Shown here piece after piece: positions 49,674 to 58,324 of a stretch of 64,000 nucleotides of DNA. Both the position numbers and the translations under genes were made by a program. Under the pieces are notes generated by a model. That model worked only from the letters and a program-made list of their open reading frames with translations. It was not told where the DNA came from and did not search any database. Within the stretch, counting starts at the first letter, position 1, and each line of letters opens with the position of its first letter. Source of the stretch: Marinospirillum celere (lineage in GTDB: Bacteria; Pseudomonadota; Gammaproteobacteria; Pseudomonadales; Halomonadaceae); the NCBI RefSeq assembly GCF_900112235.1, contig NZ_FOLH01000002.1:310001-374000 (forward strand). The letters are read 5' to 3'.

Positions 49674-51107
49674 ATGACTGAATTCCCCTACCAAGTACCT
49701 ACTATGAGGCGTATACGTCATTTGCACTTTGTCGGTATTGGTGGTGCAGGCATGTGTGGAATTGCTGAAGTATTGTTAACTCAGGGGTATCAGGTGAGTG
49801 GTTCCGACCTCAAGCAATCGCCCGCAGTAGAGCGCCTGACCCAGCTGGGTGCCCAGGTTGCACTTGGTCATCAGCAAGAAAATGTTAAGGGTGCGGATGT
49901 GGTAGTTGTATCAACTGCTATCAATGAAAGCAACCCGGAAGTTGCGGCCGCCCTTGAAGCACGTATCCCTGTTGTTCGCCGTGCAGAAATGCTGGCTGAA
50001 TTGATGCGTTTTCGCCATGGTATTGCTGTGGCCGGCACTCATGGTAAAACTACAACCACCAGTTTAATCGCATCAATTCTTGCAGAAGCAGGGCAAGATC
50101 CGACTTTTGTCATTGGCGGTAAACTAACACAGGCTGGAACCAATGCCCGCTTGGGTGAATCCCGCTATCTGGTTGCTGAAGCCGATGAGTCGGATGCGTC
50201 GTTCTTACACCTTCAGCCCATGGTGTCCATAGTCACCAATATCGATGCTGACCATATGTCGACCTATGGTGGTGACTTTGAAAAACTCAAAAATACCTTC
50301 GTTGAGTTTTTGCACAACTTGCCTTTCTATGGTTTGGCGGTGGTTTGTATCGATGATGAGTTTGTCCGTGAGATAATGCCGCGCATAGGCCGACCCGTGC
50401 TTACCTATGGTTTTTCCGATCAAGCCGATTTTGTTGCTGTCGATTTTTGTCAAAAAGGGCGTGAAATCAGTTTTCGGGTCAAACGCCCCAAGGAGCTTCC
50501 TGATCTGGAAATTACTCTGAACAGTCCTGGACGCCATAATGTCTTAAACAGCCTTGCGGCTATTGCAGTAGCCACTGATGAAGGTATTGCCGATACGCAT
50601 ATCGTGCAGGGCTTGCGTAATTTCCAGGGCGTGGGTCGACGCTTTCAGCAACTGGGTAATTTTCCAGTTCCTGGGGGTGAGATTATGCTGGTGGATGATT
50701 ATGGCCACCACCCACGTGAAGTTGAGGCCGTCATTAAAGCCGTTAGGGAAGGTTGGCCAGAGCGGCGTCTGGTGATGCTCTATCAGCCGCATCGTTATTC
50801 ACGCACACGTGATCTTTACGAAGACTTTGTTAAGGTATTGTCCGGCGTGGATACCCTGGTTCTGCTGGATGTTTTTCCTGCCGGAGAAGCCGTGATTTCT
50901 GGTGCTGATGGCCGCAACCTGAGTGGCTCTATTCGCCAGCGAGGTAAAGTGGATCCTTTGTTTATTGATGATCCGGCTGAATTGGAAACGGTACTGGCTG
51001 ATGTTTTGCGCCCTGATGATATTCTTCTGACTCAGGGTGCTGGTGATATTGGTGGACTTGCCCAGCGCCTAGCGAGAAGTGAATTGGCTTTTGTGAATAT
51101 GAAATAA
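49674..51107 (+). CDS. murC: UDP-MurNAc:L-alanine ligase MurC
   Basis: MurC adds L-alanine to UDP-MurNAc, the first peptide-stem step. The 477-residue protein begins with the UDP-binding [18 protein letters not shown], then the P-loop [17 protein letters not shown] near residue 122, [12 protein letters not shown] near 175 and [14 protein letters not shown] near 340. The ATG follows directly after the murG TAA. Confidence 0.97.
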   Translation: MTEFPYQVPTMRRIRHLHFVGIGGAGMCGIAEVLLTQGYQVSGSDLKQSPAVERLTQLGAQVALGHQQENVKGADVVVVSTAINESNPEVAAALEARIPVVRRAEMLAELMRFRHGIAVAGTHGKTTTTSLIASILAEAGQDPTFVIGGKLTQAGTNARLGESRYLVAEADESDASFLHLQPMVSIVTNIDADHMSTYGGDFEKLKNTFVEFLHNLPFYGLAVVCIDDEFVREIMPRIGRPVLTYGFSDQADFVAVDFCQKGREISFRVKRPKELPDLEITLNSPGRHNVLNSLAAIAVATDEGIADTHIVQGLRNFQGVGRRFQQLGNFPVPGGEIMLVDDYGHHPREVEAVIKAVREGWPERRLVMLYQPHRYSRTRDLYEDFVKVLSGVDTLVLLDVFPAGEAVISGADGRNLSGSIRQRGKVDPLFIDDPAELETVLADVLRPDDILLTQGAGDIGGLAQRLARSELAFVNMK

Positions 51108-51128
51108 AAAAAGAATTCGGAGTTGCGG

Positions 51129-52076
51129 ATGTCTGCCACTGAGCAAGAAATTAAAGCGTTGGGTCGTGTTGCTGTTCTGATGGGGGGCTGTTCTGCAGAA
51201 CGTGAAGTGTCCTTGAAAAGCGGTCAGGCTGTTTTGGCAGCGCTGCAAGCAAAGGGTGTCAATGCTTTTGGGTTGGACTTGGGTAAGAATGCCCTGGCGC
51301 AATTACTTGCTGAACCCATGGATCGGGCCTTTATTGCTCTGCATGGTCGGGGCGGTGAAGATGGCTGCATACAAGGGGCATTGGAATGGCTGGGCGTGCC
51401 CTACACTGGAAGTGATGTTATGGCTTCAGCCCTGGCTATGGATAAATACAAGTGTAAACAGGTCTGGTTGGGGCAAGGCCTGCCAACACCTGCTTCTTGT
51501 TTGCTGACACCCGAGTCTGACCCTGAGCAAGTTGTTGAACACTTGGGACTCCCGATAATGGTCAAGCCTGCACACGAGGGTTCCAGCCTGGGAATGAGTA
51601 AAGTGGATTCGGCTGCCGATCTTAAGGCCGCCTGGGAAGAAGCCAGTCACTATGATGCCAGGGTCTTGGCCGAGCGTTATATCCAGGGTGCTGAATTTAC
51701 CGTCAGCATCGTGGGTGATCAGGCGCTGCCAGTGATTGGGCTGCAAACCAGTCATGCTTTTTATGACTATAACGCCAAGTATGTGACTGGGGATACCCAA
51801 TACCTCCTGCCCAGCGGGTTGCCCGATGAAGAGCAACAGGCCTTGCAGGAGCTTGCCCTTAAAGCCTATCAGGCCGTTGGCTGTGAAGGCTGGGGGCGCG
51901 TCGATATCATGGTTGATGCAGAAGGGCGGCCCTGGCTCCTGGAAGTGAATACCAGTCCGGGTATGACTAATCTTAGCCTGGTTCCCCAGGCAGCTGCTTT
52001 TAATGGCATGAGCTTTGAAGAACTGGTTTTAACCCTTTTGTGTTCTGCAAGGCTCAAGGTTTTCAGTGGCCACTGA
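51129..52076 (+). CDS. ddl: D-alanine:D-alanine ligase
   Basis: Ddl makes D-Ala-D-Ala for MurF. The 315-residue ATP-grasp enzyme shows VLMGGCSAEREVSLKSGQAV near residue 18, ALHGRGGEDGCIQGALEWLGVPYTG near 70, VKPAHEGSSLGMSKV near 148 and WLLEVNTSPGMTNLSLVP near 272. I start at ATG 51129 (GGAG at 7 nt), two codons after an in-frame TTG. The end overlaps ftsQ by 11 nt. Confidence 0.96.
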   Translation: MSATEQEIKALGRVAVLMGGCSAEREVSLKSGQAVLAALQAKGVNAFGLDLGKNALAQLLAEPMDRAFIALHGRGGEDGCIQGALEWLGVPYTGSDVMASALAMDKYKCKQVWLGQGLPTPASCLLTPESDPEQVVEHLGLPIMVKPAHEGSSLGMSKVDSAADLKAAWEEASHYDARVLAERYIQGAEFTVSIVGDQALPVIGLQTSHAFYDYNAKYVTGDTQYLLPSGLPDEEQQALQELALKAYQAVGCEGWGRVDIMVDAEGRPWLLEVNTSPGMTNLSLVPQAAAFNGMSFEELVLTLLCSARLKVFSGH

Positions 52077-52782
52077 CTTTTCAGCAACTCCGATGCAGAC
52101 AAGCCTGGTTCTAAAGTGGCTCAAAGCCCTGGTTCCTTTGCTGGTTTTGATCTTACTGGCTGCCTATGCTTTGAATTGGATGCTGGCGCGCCCAGTCGGC
52201 CAGGTATCCATTTATGGTGAAGTACGCTATGTTGACCAGCATAGATTGCAAGAACATGCCTTACCCTGGCTTGCAGCCCCTTTCTGGCGAGTTGATCTTG
52301 CTGGCCTGCGTGAGGAGCTAGAACAGGACCCCTGGCTTGAAAAAGTTGTTATTACCCGACGCTGGCCTGATCAGATTGATATGCAGTTGATTGAACGTCA
52401 AGCTTGGGCAAATTGGAACGAAGACGGTATTTTGGATAAGCAGGGTGAAATCTTTTTCCCTGCTAATTGGGAAAGCCTGGAACTGTCGCTGCATTTATAC
52501 AGTGAGCCTGAAAACCTGAATAGTCTTCTGGAATTTTATCAATATTTAAATAAGGCTTTTCAGGAAAGTGATCTGAGAATCTCTGAAATTCAGCTTGAGC
52601 CGCGAGGTGCTTGGCGTGTTGAGTTAACGGATGGTGTTACACTTTTACTGGGGCGTGATAATATAGAGAAACGAATTAATCGTTTTATCTGGACTTGGAA
52701 CCAGTGGATGCCTGAAGAGCAGGCTCAGATAAAAAAAATAGATGCACGCTATCCGAATGGTCTTGCAGTTGGTTGGCAGTAA
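52066..52782 (+). CDS. ftsQ: cell division protein FtsQ
   Basis: FtsQ recruits FtsB and FtsL to the divisome. The 238-residue protein has one membrane helix (about residues 22-42, LVPLLVLILLAAYALNWML), a POTRA domain (VSIYGEVRYVDQHRLQEHALPWL through DPWLEKVVITRRWPDQIDMQLIERQAWANW) and a beta domain ending in DARYPNGLAVGW. The GTG start has AAGG 6 nt upstream and lies within the ddl 3' end. Confidence 0.95.
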   Translation: MATDFSATPMQTSLVLKWLKALVPLLVLILLAAYALNWMLARPVGQVSIYGEVRYVDQHRLQEHALPWLAAPFWRVDLAGLREELEQDPWLEKVVITRRWPDQIDMQLIERQAWANWNEDGILDKQGEIFFPANWESLELSLHLYSEPENLNSLLEFYQYLNKAFQESDLRISEIQLEPRGAWRVELTDGVTLLLGRDNIEKRINRFIWTWNQWMPEEQAQIKKIDARYPNGLAVGWQ

Positions 52783-52802
52783 CAGAAGATTAATAAAAGA
52801 TG

Positions 52803-52825
52803 ACTGCAGATTATAAGTCTGTAGT
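52803..52825 (+). promoter_or_regulatory. hairpin in the ftsQ-ftsA gap
   Basis: ACTGCAGA (52803-52810) pairs with TCTGTAGT (52818-52825; one G-U pair), followed by the AT-rich TATAAATTA and the ftsA ribosome binding site. ftsQ and ftsA often overlap in relatives; here a 69-bp gap holds this structure. Confidence 0.45.
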
Positions 52826-52851
52826 TATAAATTAGGGAGTATTCCTACATC

Positions 52852-54114
52852 ATGGCACAAGAGTCTAATCCTGGTAGTCTGGTTGTCGGGCTGGATATTG
52901 GTACCTCCAAAGTTGTTGCTATTGTCGGGCAGCGTACCCCCGAGGGTAAATTGGAGGTTATTGGCCTGGGCTCACATCCATCCCGCGGATTGAAAAAAGG
53001 TGTCGTCATCAATATAGACTCTACTGTGCAATCCATACGCCGAGCCGTTGAAGAAGCTGAGCTCATGGCTGGTTGCGAGATACATTCAGTTTACGTCGGT
53101 ATTGCTGGCAGTCATGTTCACAGTATGAATTCTCACGGCATTGTTGCTATTCGTGACCGTGAAGTGGGTGAAGCTGATCTGGAAAGGGTTATCGATGCAG
53201 CAAGAGCGGTGGCCATTCCCGCTGACCAGAAAATTATTCATATTCTGCCTCAGGAATACGCAATCGACAGTCAGGAAGGTATTCGGGAACCCTTGGGGAT
53301 GTCTGGGGTTCGCCTCGAAGCCAAGGTGCACTTGGTGACCTGTGCAGTTAACGCCGTACAGAACATTGAAAAGTGTGTGCGCCGCTGTGGGCTGGAAGTT
53401 GAAGATATTATTCTTGAACAGTTGGCTTCCAGCTATGCTGTATTAACAGAAGATGAAAAAGAACTGGGCGTCTGTCTGGTGGATATCGGTGGGGGTACAA
53501 CCGATATCGCCATTTTCACTGAGGGCGCGATTCGTCATACCGCAGTCATTCCCATTGCCGGTGACCAGGTAACCAATGACATAGCTATGGCGCTACGCAC
53601 ACCAACGCTGCATGCTGAAGACATCAAAATCAAGTATGCTTGTGCCCTGACACAGTTGGCAGGCCCTGATGAAATGATTAAGGTGCCCAGTGTAGGCGAT
53701 CGTCCGCCACGTGAGTTGTCACGCCAGGCTTTGGCTGAAGTGGTTGAGCCGCGTTATGATGAACTGTTTACCTTGATACAGTCCGAGCTGCGCAGAAGTG
53801 GTTTTGAAGACCGAATCGCGGCAGGGATAGTGCTCACCGGTGGCACAGCAAAAATTGAAGGTGCAGTGGAGCTGGCTGAAGAAATTTTTCACGCTCCTGT
53901 GCGTTTGGCCAGCCCTCAGTTTGTTGCTGGTTTGAATGATGTTGTCAGCAATCCCATCTACTCTACAGGTGTGGGTTTGCTGCATTATGCACTGCAGCGC
54001 GGTGATAGTGAGGCGCTACCCGAAGGTGGCTATCGACACGAGGGTCAGTCTGGTGAAGTTGAATACGAAACAACCTTAAGTAGAGTCAAGCGCTGGTTCC
54101 AACGCCAGTTTTAG
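52852..54114 (+). CDS. ftsA: cell division protein FtsA
   Basis: FtsA is the actin-like tether that binds the FtsZ C-terminal peptide and attaches the Z-ring to the membrane. The 420-residue protein has the phosphate 1 loop VVGLDIGTSKVVAIVG near residue 12, the SHUT-type 1C domain (SVYVGIAGSHVHSMNSHGIV), phosphate 2 [14 protein letters not shown] near 210 and adenosine motif IVLTGGTAKIEGAVELAE near 327. The C-terminus SRVKRWFQRQF is the amphipathic membrane-targeting helix. FtsA appears ordinary, in contrast to its partner FtsZ. Confidence 0.97.
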   Translation: MAQESNPGSLVVGLDIGTSKVVAIVGQRTPEGKLEVIGLGSHPSRGLKKGVVINIDSTVQSIRRAVEEAELMAGCEIHSVYVGIAGSHVHSMNSHGIVAIRDREVGEADLERVIDAARAVAIPADQKIIHILPQEYAIDSQEGIREPLGMSGVRLEAKVHLVTCAVNAVQNIEKCVRRCGLEVEDIILEQLASSYAVLTEDEKELGVCLVDIGGGTTDIAIFTEGAIRHTAVIPIAGDQVTNDIAMALRTPTLHAEDIKIKYACALTQLAGPDEMIKVPSVGDRPPRELSRQALAEVVEPRYDELFTLIQSELRRSGFEDRIAAGIVLTGGTAKIEGAVELAEEIFHAPVRLASPQFVAGLNDVVSNPIYSTGVGLLHYALQRGDSEALPEGGYRHEGQSGEVEYETTLSRVKRWFQRQF

Positions 54115-54279
54115 TAAAAAACAGCTCAAGCACTCTGTTTTGGCAGGAATTTTGTGCTGCTCAGCTTTTATTCTGCTTGCTGTATTTGTTAGTCTAGTGC
54201 AAAGTTAAGTAATTACGGGTCGATTAGCAGCGCTGGGGTCAATTTTTTAGCTTTAGAGCTGTTTTCAGGAGACGGGCAA
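54115..54279 (+). promoter_or_regulatory. ftsA-ftsZ intergenic leader
   Basis: This 165-bp non-coding gap contains an imperfect inverted repeat (about 54118-54132 with 54156-54170) followed by TTTTATT, which could weakly terminate ftsA transcripts, and the strong ftsZ ribosome binding site AGGAG. Promoters for extra ftsZ transcription are expected here, but I could not identify a convincing -35/-10 pair. Confidence 0.4.
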
Positions 54280-55581
54280 ATGGCTTTTGAAATTGTAGAA
54301 AATACACCATCATCCTTGGCAGTGATCAAGGTTATCGGTGTTGGAGGAGGTGGTGGCAATGCCGTCGCCCACATGGTTGCCAACCAAATCAGGGATGTTG
54401 AGTTCATTTGTGCCAATACTGATGCCCAGGCACTCAAGAACCTTGATAGTCAGGTTAATGGGATTCTAAGAAAACAAAAGGCGGTCGAGTCCGCCCGTCA
54501 GAACTCACAAAGCCAGCTCAGTGATACGGTTCTGGAAATGTCAAAATTGCAGCTCAATGAAGAAGAGATGCAGGATGATGAGTCCCTGGTCAACAATACA
54601 CCTATCATTAAAATACAGCTGGGTGGTGATATCACCAAAGGTCTAGGGGCTGGTGCCAACCCTGAAATAGGTCGCCAGTCAGCACTGGAAGACCGTGAGG
54701 TTATTGCCGACATCCTTCAGGGTGCCGATATGGTTTTTATTACCGCCGGTATGGGTGGAGGAACAGGAACGGGGGCAGCGCCAGTAGTCGCTGAAGTTGC
54801 CAGTGAACTGGGTATTCTATCGGTAGCCGTAGTCACCAAGCCTTTCAATAATGAAGGACCCAAACGCATGCGTTTGGCTGAAGAGGGTATTGCTGAACTG
54901 ACTCAGCATGTGGATTCTTTGGTTGTAATACCCAATCAGCGGTTGCGTGAGGTTCTACCCAAGGGTATCACCCTAAAAGGTGCTTTTGGCAAAGCCAATG
55001 ATGTGCTCCTGGGTGCGGTGAAGGGCATTGCTGATGTCATTACTCATCCCGGTGAAATCAACGTCGACTTTGCTGATGTGCGCACTGTTATGTCCGAAAT
55101 GGGCACTGCAATGATGGGCGCAGGGGTGGCTTCTGGTGAAAATCGCCACCTTCAGGCCGCAGAACAGGCTATACGTTCGCCTCTCCTTGAAGATATCGAT
55201 CTTAAAGGTGCCAAAGGGATCTTGGTTAATGTTACAGCCAATGTTGATCTGGGACTGGATGAATATGATGAAATCCTGGCCCTGATGTATGAGCATGCGG
55301 ATGAGGATGCCACGATTATCGTAGGTAATACTGTTGATCCCAATCTGGATGATGAACTTAGAGTTACAGTAATCGCTACTGGGTTGGAAAGTAAGAAGAA
55401 AGTTGCTGCCAAGAATGAAGCTGAAGCAGGGACAAGAAAAAGATCCTCGCTTTCCGAAGCTGCCATTGCGGGTGGTGCTCAGGTTGCCCGTCAGGCCAAT
55501 GTGCGACCCCAGGCTTCGCCCAGCGGAGACCAGACTTCCATGCTGGATATCCCTACCTTTTTAAGAAAGCAGGCAGACTGA
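54280..55581 (+). CDS. ftsZ: cell division GTPase FtsZ with an internal insertion
   Basis: FtsZ is the tubulin homologue that forms the Z-ring. The 433-residue protein keeps all core motifs: [12 protein letters not shown] (T1), [11 protein letters not shown] (T2), [13 protein letters not shown] (T3), [13 protein letters not shown] (T4 tubulin signature), the T7 loop [15 protein letters not shown], and the C-terminal peptide [12 protein letters not shown] that binds FtsA and other partners. Between NTDAQAL and the S3/T3 region ([12 protein letters not shown]) it has about 65 residues where E. coli has 14, an insertion of about 50 residues (roughly 54-107). The insert is polar, helix-prone and ends in an acidic run [10 protein letters not shown]. 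The C-terminal linker is short, about 50 residues. Reading frame and neighbours are intact, so this looks like a working gene. Confidence 0.97.
   Translation: MAFEIVENTPSSLAVIKVIGVGGGGGNAVAHMVANQIRDVEFICANTDAQALKNLDSQVNGILRKQKAVESARQNSQSQLSDTVLEMSKLQLNEEEMQDDESLVNNTPIIKIQLGGDITKGLGAGANPEIGRQSALEDREVIADILQGADMVFITAGMGGGTGTGAAPVVAEVASELGILSVAVVTKPFNNEGPKRMRLAEEGIAELTQHVDSLVVIPNQRLREVLPKGITLKGAFGKANDVLLGAVKGIADVITHPGEINVDFADVRTVMSEMGTAMMGAGVASGENRHLQAAEQAIRSPLLEDIDLKGAKGILVNVTANVDLGLDEYDEILALMYEHADEDATIIVGNTVDPNLDDELRVTVIATGLESKKKVAAKNEAEAGTRKRSSLSEAAIAGGAQVARQANVRPQASPSGDQTSMLDIPTFLRKQAD
54439..54600 (+). other. insertion segment inside the FtsZ GTPase domain
   Basis: Codons about 54-107 of ftsZ have no counterpart in canonical FtsZ. 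Features are polar and basic residues first ([12 protein letters not shown]), a serine/glutamine stretch, a likely helix ([17 protein letters not shown]) and an acidic end. No intein motifs, repeats or stop codons are present. Aligned on the E. coli protein it falls between about residues 50 and 56, on the nucleotide-facing surface next to the T2 and T3 loops. Confidence 0.85.
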
Positions 55582-55678
55582 TAACACAAATACGTCTGAA
55601 GATACGAAACTTATCTGTTTTTTTATTGCCTGAAGTTTCGCTTTTAGCAGAACTTTGTTAAAGTAATATGAAATTCAT

Positions 55679-55710
55679 GCCCAAAGTACGCGCTTTGGGC
55701 TTTCTCTTGA
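55679..55710 (+). terminator. intrinsic terminator after ftsZ
   Basis: GCCCAAAG (55679-55686) pairs with CTTTGGGC (55693-55700) over a 6-nt loop, followed by TTTCTCTT. It closes the dcw transcript before lpxC. Confidence 0.75.
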
Positions 55711-55715
55711 TATTT

Positions 55716-55730
55716 AGCTCCGCGTGAGCT
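55716..55730 (+). promoter_or_regulatory. small hairpin just before lpxC
   Basis: AGCTC (55716-55720) pairs with GAGCT (55726-55730), 13 nt before the lpxC ATG and directly before its purine-rich ribosome binding region. It is short and may be incidental. Confidence 0.3.
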
Positions 55731-55743
55731 GAGAAGAGTGGCA

Positions 55744-56658
55744 ATGATCAAGCAATGTACCCTCAAAAATACGATTCGTGCGACGGGTGTAGGCCTGCAT
55801 TCTGGTGAGAAAGTTTATCTGACGCTGCGTCCAGCTCCGGTGGATGCGGGTATTATTTTTCGTCGGGTTGATTTGGACCCAGTAGTAGAAATTCACGCCA
55901 AAGCTGAAAACGTAGGTGAGACGACTCTGTCGACGACACTTTGCGAGGGTGGTGCTAAAGTTAGTACGGTAGAGCACTTGTTGTCTGCCCTAGCTGGTCT
56001 GGGAATCGATAATCTCTATGTTGAGGTCAGTGCGCCAGAGGTTCCTATTATGGACGGCAGCGCTGGTCCTTTTGTATTCCTGATCCAGTCTGCGGGTATT
56101 CAGGAACAGGAAGCAGCCAAGCAGTTTATCCGAATCAAGAAAAAAGTCAGTGTGACTGAAGATGGCAAGATTGCCAGCTTTGAACCTCACGAAGGCTTTA
56201 GAGTAGGTTTTAGCATTGACTTTGATCACCCGGTTTTCCGGGATCAAAAGCAAACATCTACGATTGATTTTTCAACCACTTCTTTTGTTCGTGAAGTCAG
56301 CCGCGCCCGCACCTTTGGCTTTATGCGTGATATTGAGTATCTGCGTTCGCGTAATCTGGCTTTGGGTGGCAGCATGGAAAATGCGATCGTCGTTGATGAT
56401 TACCGCATTCTTAATGAAGATGGTCTGCGCTACGAAGATGAATTTGTTAAGCACAAGGTGCTGGATGCCATTGGCGACCTCTATCTCTTGGGCAAAAGCC
56501 TGATTGGTGAGTTCAAGGGTCACAAATCAGGGCATGGCTTGAATAATCAGCTCTTGCGTGAGCTGATTAGCCAGCCTGATGCCTGGGAAGTGGTGACTTT
56601 TGAAGGTGAAGAAGCCAAGTCGCCTATTTCTTATACAACCGCAGCAGCGCTTGCCTGA
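55744..56658 (+). CDS. lpxC: UDP-3-O-acyl-GlcNAc deacetylase LpxC
   Basis: LpxC is the zinc deacetylase that commits precursor to lipid A and balances LPS against phospholipid. The 304-residue protein has [18 protein letters not shown] near residue 16, zinc ligands in [15 protein letters not shown] (His near 79) and [17 protein letters not shown] (His and Asp near 236-241), and the catalytic [10 protein letters not shown] near 262. In enterobacteria LpxC is destroyed by FtsH through a C-terminal tail; this tail ([12 protein letters not shown]) is hydrophobic at its end. ATG 55744 is used over GTG 55738. Confidence 0.96.
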   Translation: MIKQCTLKNTIRATGVGLHSGEKVYLTLRPAPVDAGIIFRRVDLDPVVEIHAKAENVGETTLSTTLCEGGAKVSTVEHLLSALAGLGIDNLYVEVSAPEVPIMDGSAGPFVFLIQSAGIQEQEAAKQFIRIKKKVSVTEDGKIASFEPHEGFRVGFSIDFDHPVFRDQKQTSTIDFSTTSFVREVSRARTFGFMRDIEYLRSRNLALGGSMENAIVVDDYRILNEDGLRYEDEFVKHKVLDAIGDLYLLGKSLIGEFKGHKSGHGLNNQLLRELISQPDAWEVVTFEGEEAKSPISYTTAAALA

Positions 56659-56677
56659 TCTTTTGAAATGGCTTGAC

Positions 56678-56706
56678 AAAAAACCAGCCCTAGGGCTGGT
56701 TTTTTG
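56678..56706. terminator. bidirectional terminator between lpxC and the DUF721 gene
   Basis: AAAAAACCAGCCC (56678-56690) and GGGCTGGTTTTTT (56693-56705) form a near-perfect palindrome with T-runs on both strands, ending the lpxC transcript and the convergent DUF721 transcript. The stop codon of the DUF721 gene (56690-56692) is inside the hairpin. Confidence 0.85.
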
Positions 56707-57154
56707 TTGCCTGCTGACGACCCAAGCGCTGTAAAGACTCCTTGAGCCGTGGATTATCAATTTCATCAGCCAGATCGCTAAGTTGCTTTCGAGCCTTGTT
56801 AGAAATAGGTTTACCCTTCTTTTGGGGTTCTTTGACCGGCGTTTCAGGGCGAATTTTTAAGTCCAGCTGTTGTAAATCTGGCAAGACAGCTTTTAGGTCG
56901 GTGAATAACTGGGGCTTCAAATAACGAAATTTAGTCAGGTTGACAGCACTGGAGGTCAGCAATACCAAGCGCCCATGAGAATAATTCCCCACTCGGTAGT
57001 CAGTGCGGCTGGCTTCTGGCAGCTTTTGCAGCACAAGTGTTTCAATCTGTTTCAGTTTTGCTGCCTGATCAAAAATATGCCTTAAAACTGAGGTATCTTT
57101 GTTAATAAGTGCATTCAGGGATTTTGTTCTACCCACTCTTGCCTTTATACTCAC
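56690..57154 (-). CDS. DUF721/DciA-like protein
   Basis: DUF721 proteins include DciA, the ancestral bacterial loader of the replicative helicase DnaB. The 154-residue product has the N-terminal half of that family: LNALINKDTSVLRHIFDQAAKLKQIETLVLQKLP followed by YRVGNYSHGRLVLLTSSAVNLTKFRYLKPQLFTDLKAVLPDLQQLDLKIRP, a KH-like nucleic-acid-binding fold, then a basic, low-complexity tail. The start is GTG 57154. Position between lpxC and the M23 peptidase/secA is as in Pseudomonas. Helicase loading is inferred from the family only; no dnaC/dnaT is visible in this window. Confidence 0.85.
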   Translation of the reverse strand: MSIKARVGRTKSLNALINKDTSVLRHIFDQAAKLKQIETLVLQKLPEASRTDYRVGNYSHGRLVLLTSSAVNLTKFRYLKPQLFTDLKAVLPDLQQLDLKIRPETPVKEPQKKGKPISNKARKQLSDLADEIDNPRLKESLQRLGRQQATKNQP

Positions 57155-57237
57155 GCTTAGCCCCTTGGAATGACTTCAATCTAGATGTTAACGAACAACC
57201 AAGTAAAACACCAAGGGACGAATACGGGAAGTGATCA

Positions 57238-58167
57238 ATGAATCTGATTTTTTGCAGCAGTGCACACAGTTCAAGCAAGTCGTTTAAGTTGACGCCGGGA
57301 CTACTGGCTATCATCTTTGGTGTGGTGTTTTCCATACCCGCGGCGATAGGAGGAACCCTGGTGTACTGGTGGGTTGATGCCAATGAAAGGCTACATAACA
57401 ATCAAGCCAGCCAGATGATGGCAAAAGAACTGCAAAATCAGCGTGAAGAAGTTGAAAAAGTTAAGAGACAATCGATAGAACGTATCGATGCTCTAACCCC
57501 CCGCATTGGTGAGCTGCAAGCCAGGCTATTAAGACTGGATGCTCTCGGTAAGCGTTTGACTGCCGTTGCTGACTTAAGCGATGAATTTAATTTTGATCAG
57601 CCGCCTCCTATGGGTGGTCCTGAATCCCTTTATGAAGAGGGCTCTGTTTATACCGATTCAGAATTGATGGACACCCTCAACGCCCTCACTCGTAAAATTG
57701 AACAACGCCATCAGCAGCTTGAACTTATCCATGCTTTATTGACCCAGCGTAATCTTGCTGATCAGGTTTATCTGGCGGGTCGTCCGGTCAATAGTGGCTG
57801 GATGTCCTCTCCCTTCGGACGTCGTAGTGATCCTTTTACTGGTCGTACTTCCTGGCATGAAGGGATCGACTACGCCGGTCGTGAAAATTCCGATGTGCTG
57901 GCCACGGGAGCAGGAGTGGTAGTTTTCGCTGCGCGTCGGGGTGGTTTTGGAAAACTGGTCGAGATAGACCATGGTGATGGCTATCTAACCCGCTATGCAC
58001 ACTTAAATGAATTTAGAGTCTCCAAGGGTGACCTGGTTCAGCGTGGTGATATTATTGGCGGGATGGGGTGTACTGGTCGTTGCACAGGAACCCATGTTCA
58101 CTATGAAGTTTTGCGTAATGGTCGCGCTGTCGACCCAGCACGCTACGTCTCCCGCTCAGCTCCCTAG
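57238..58167 (+). CDS. M23 family peptidoglycan endopeptidase
   Basis: This 309-residue protein has one N-terminal membrane segment (about residues 20-45), a coiled coil (about 55-110) and a C-terminal LytM/M23 domain. Zinc ligands are in HEGIDYA (His and Asp) and the HVHYEV motif, so it should be an active endopeptidase and not a degenerate EnvC-like activator. CTGRCTGTHVHYE includes two cysteines close to the active site. Membrane anchor plus coiled coil plus M23 is the layout of MepM-like and cell-shape peptidases. Position before secA is conserved in Pseudomonas-type genomes. Substrate is not predictable beyond peptide cross-links. Confidence 0.9.
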   Translation: MNLIFCSSAHSSSKSFKLTPGLLAIIFGVVFSIPAAIGGTLVYWWVDANERLHNNQASQMMAKELQNQREEVEKVKRQSIERIDALTPRIGELQARLLRLDALGKRLTAVADLSDEFNFDQPPPMGGPESLYEEGSVYTDSELMDTLNALTRKIEQRHQQLELIHALLTQRNLADQVYLAGRPVNSGWMSSPFGRRSDPFTGRTSWHEGIDYAGRENSDVLATGAGVVVFAARRGGFGKLVEIDHGDGYLTRYAHLNEFRVSKGDLVQRGDIIGGMGCTGRCTGTHVHYEVLRNGRAVDPARYVSRSAP

Positions 58168-58196
58168 CTAAGCTCTTAATCCCCTCTTTACTGATG

Positions 58197-58219
58197 CACC
58201 CGCTTTAAAGCGGGTGTTT
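58197..58219 (+). terminator. terminator-like hairpin after the M23 gene
   Basis: CACCCGC (58197-58203) pairs with GCGGGTG (58210-58216) over TTTAAA, followed by only TTT before CTC. Probably a moderate terminator. Confidence 0.6.
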
Positions 58220-58273
58220 CTCAATCGGCAGGGTGTTAAAATCCTGCAAACCACTTTTAAATGAAAACGTGAT

Positions 58274-58315
58274 ATGTTGGTCAATTCACACACCCAACTT
58301 CAATTTCACGGGTAA
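58274..58315 (+). other. 13-codon reading frame in the secA leader
   Basis: ATG at 58274 opens a 13-codon frame (MLVNSHTQLQFHG) whose TAA stop (58313-58315) overlaps the secA ribosome binding site TAAGGA. It has no clear ribosome binding site of its own. No SecM-like gene (with signal sequence and arrest peptide) is present. Whether it is translated is unknown. Confidence 0.25.
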
Positions 58316-58324
58316 GGACAGTCA

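Noticed and set aside
54439-54600. FtsZ insertion as an intein or mobile element
   Set aside because: Far too short for an intein, no splice-junction Cys/Ser and His-Asn motifs, and no inverted or direct repeats at its edges.
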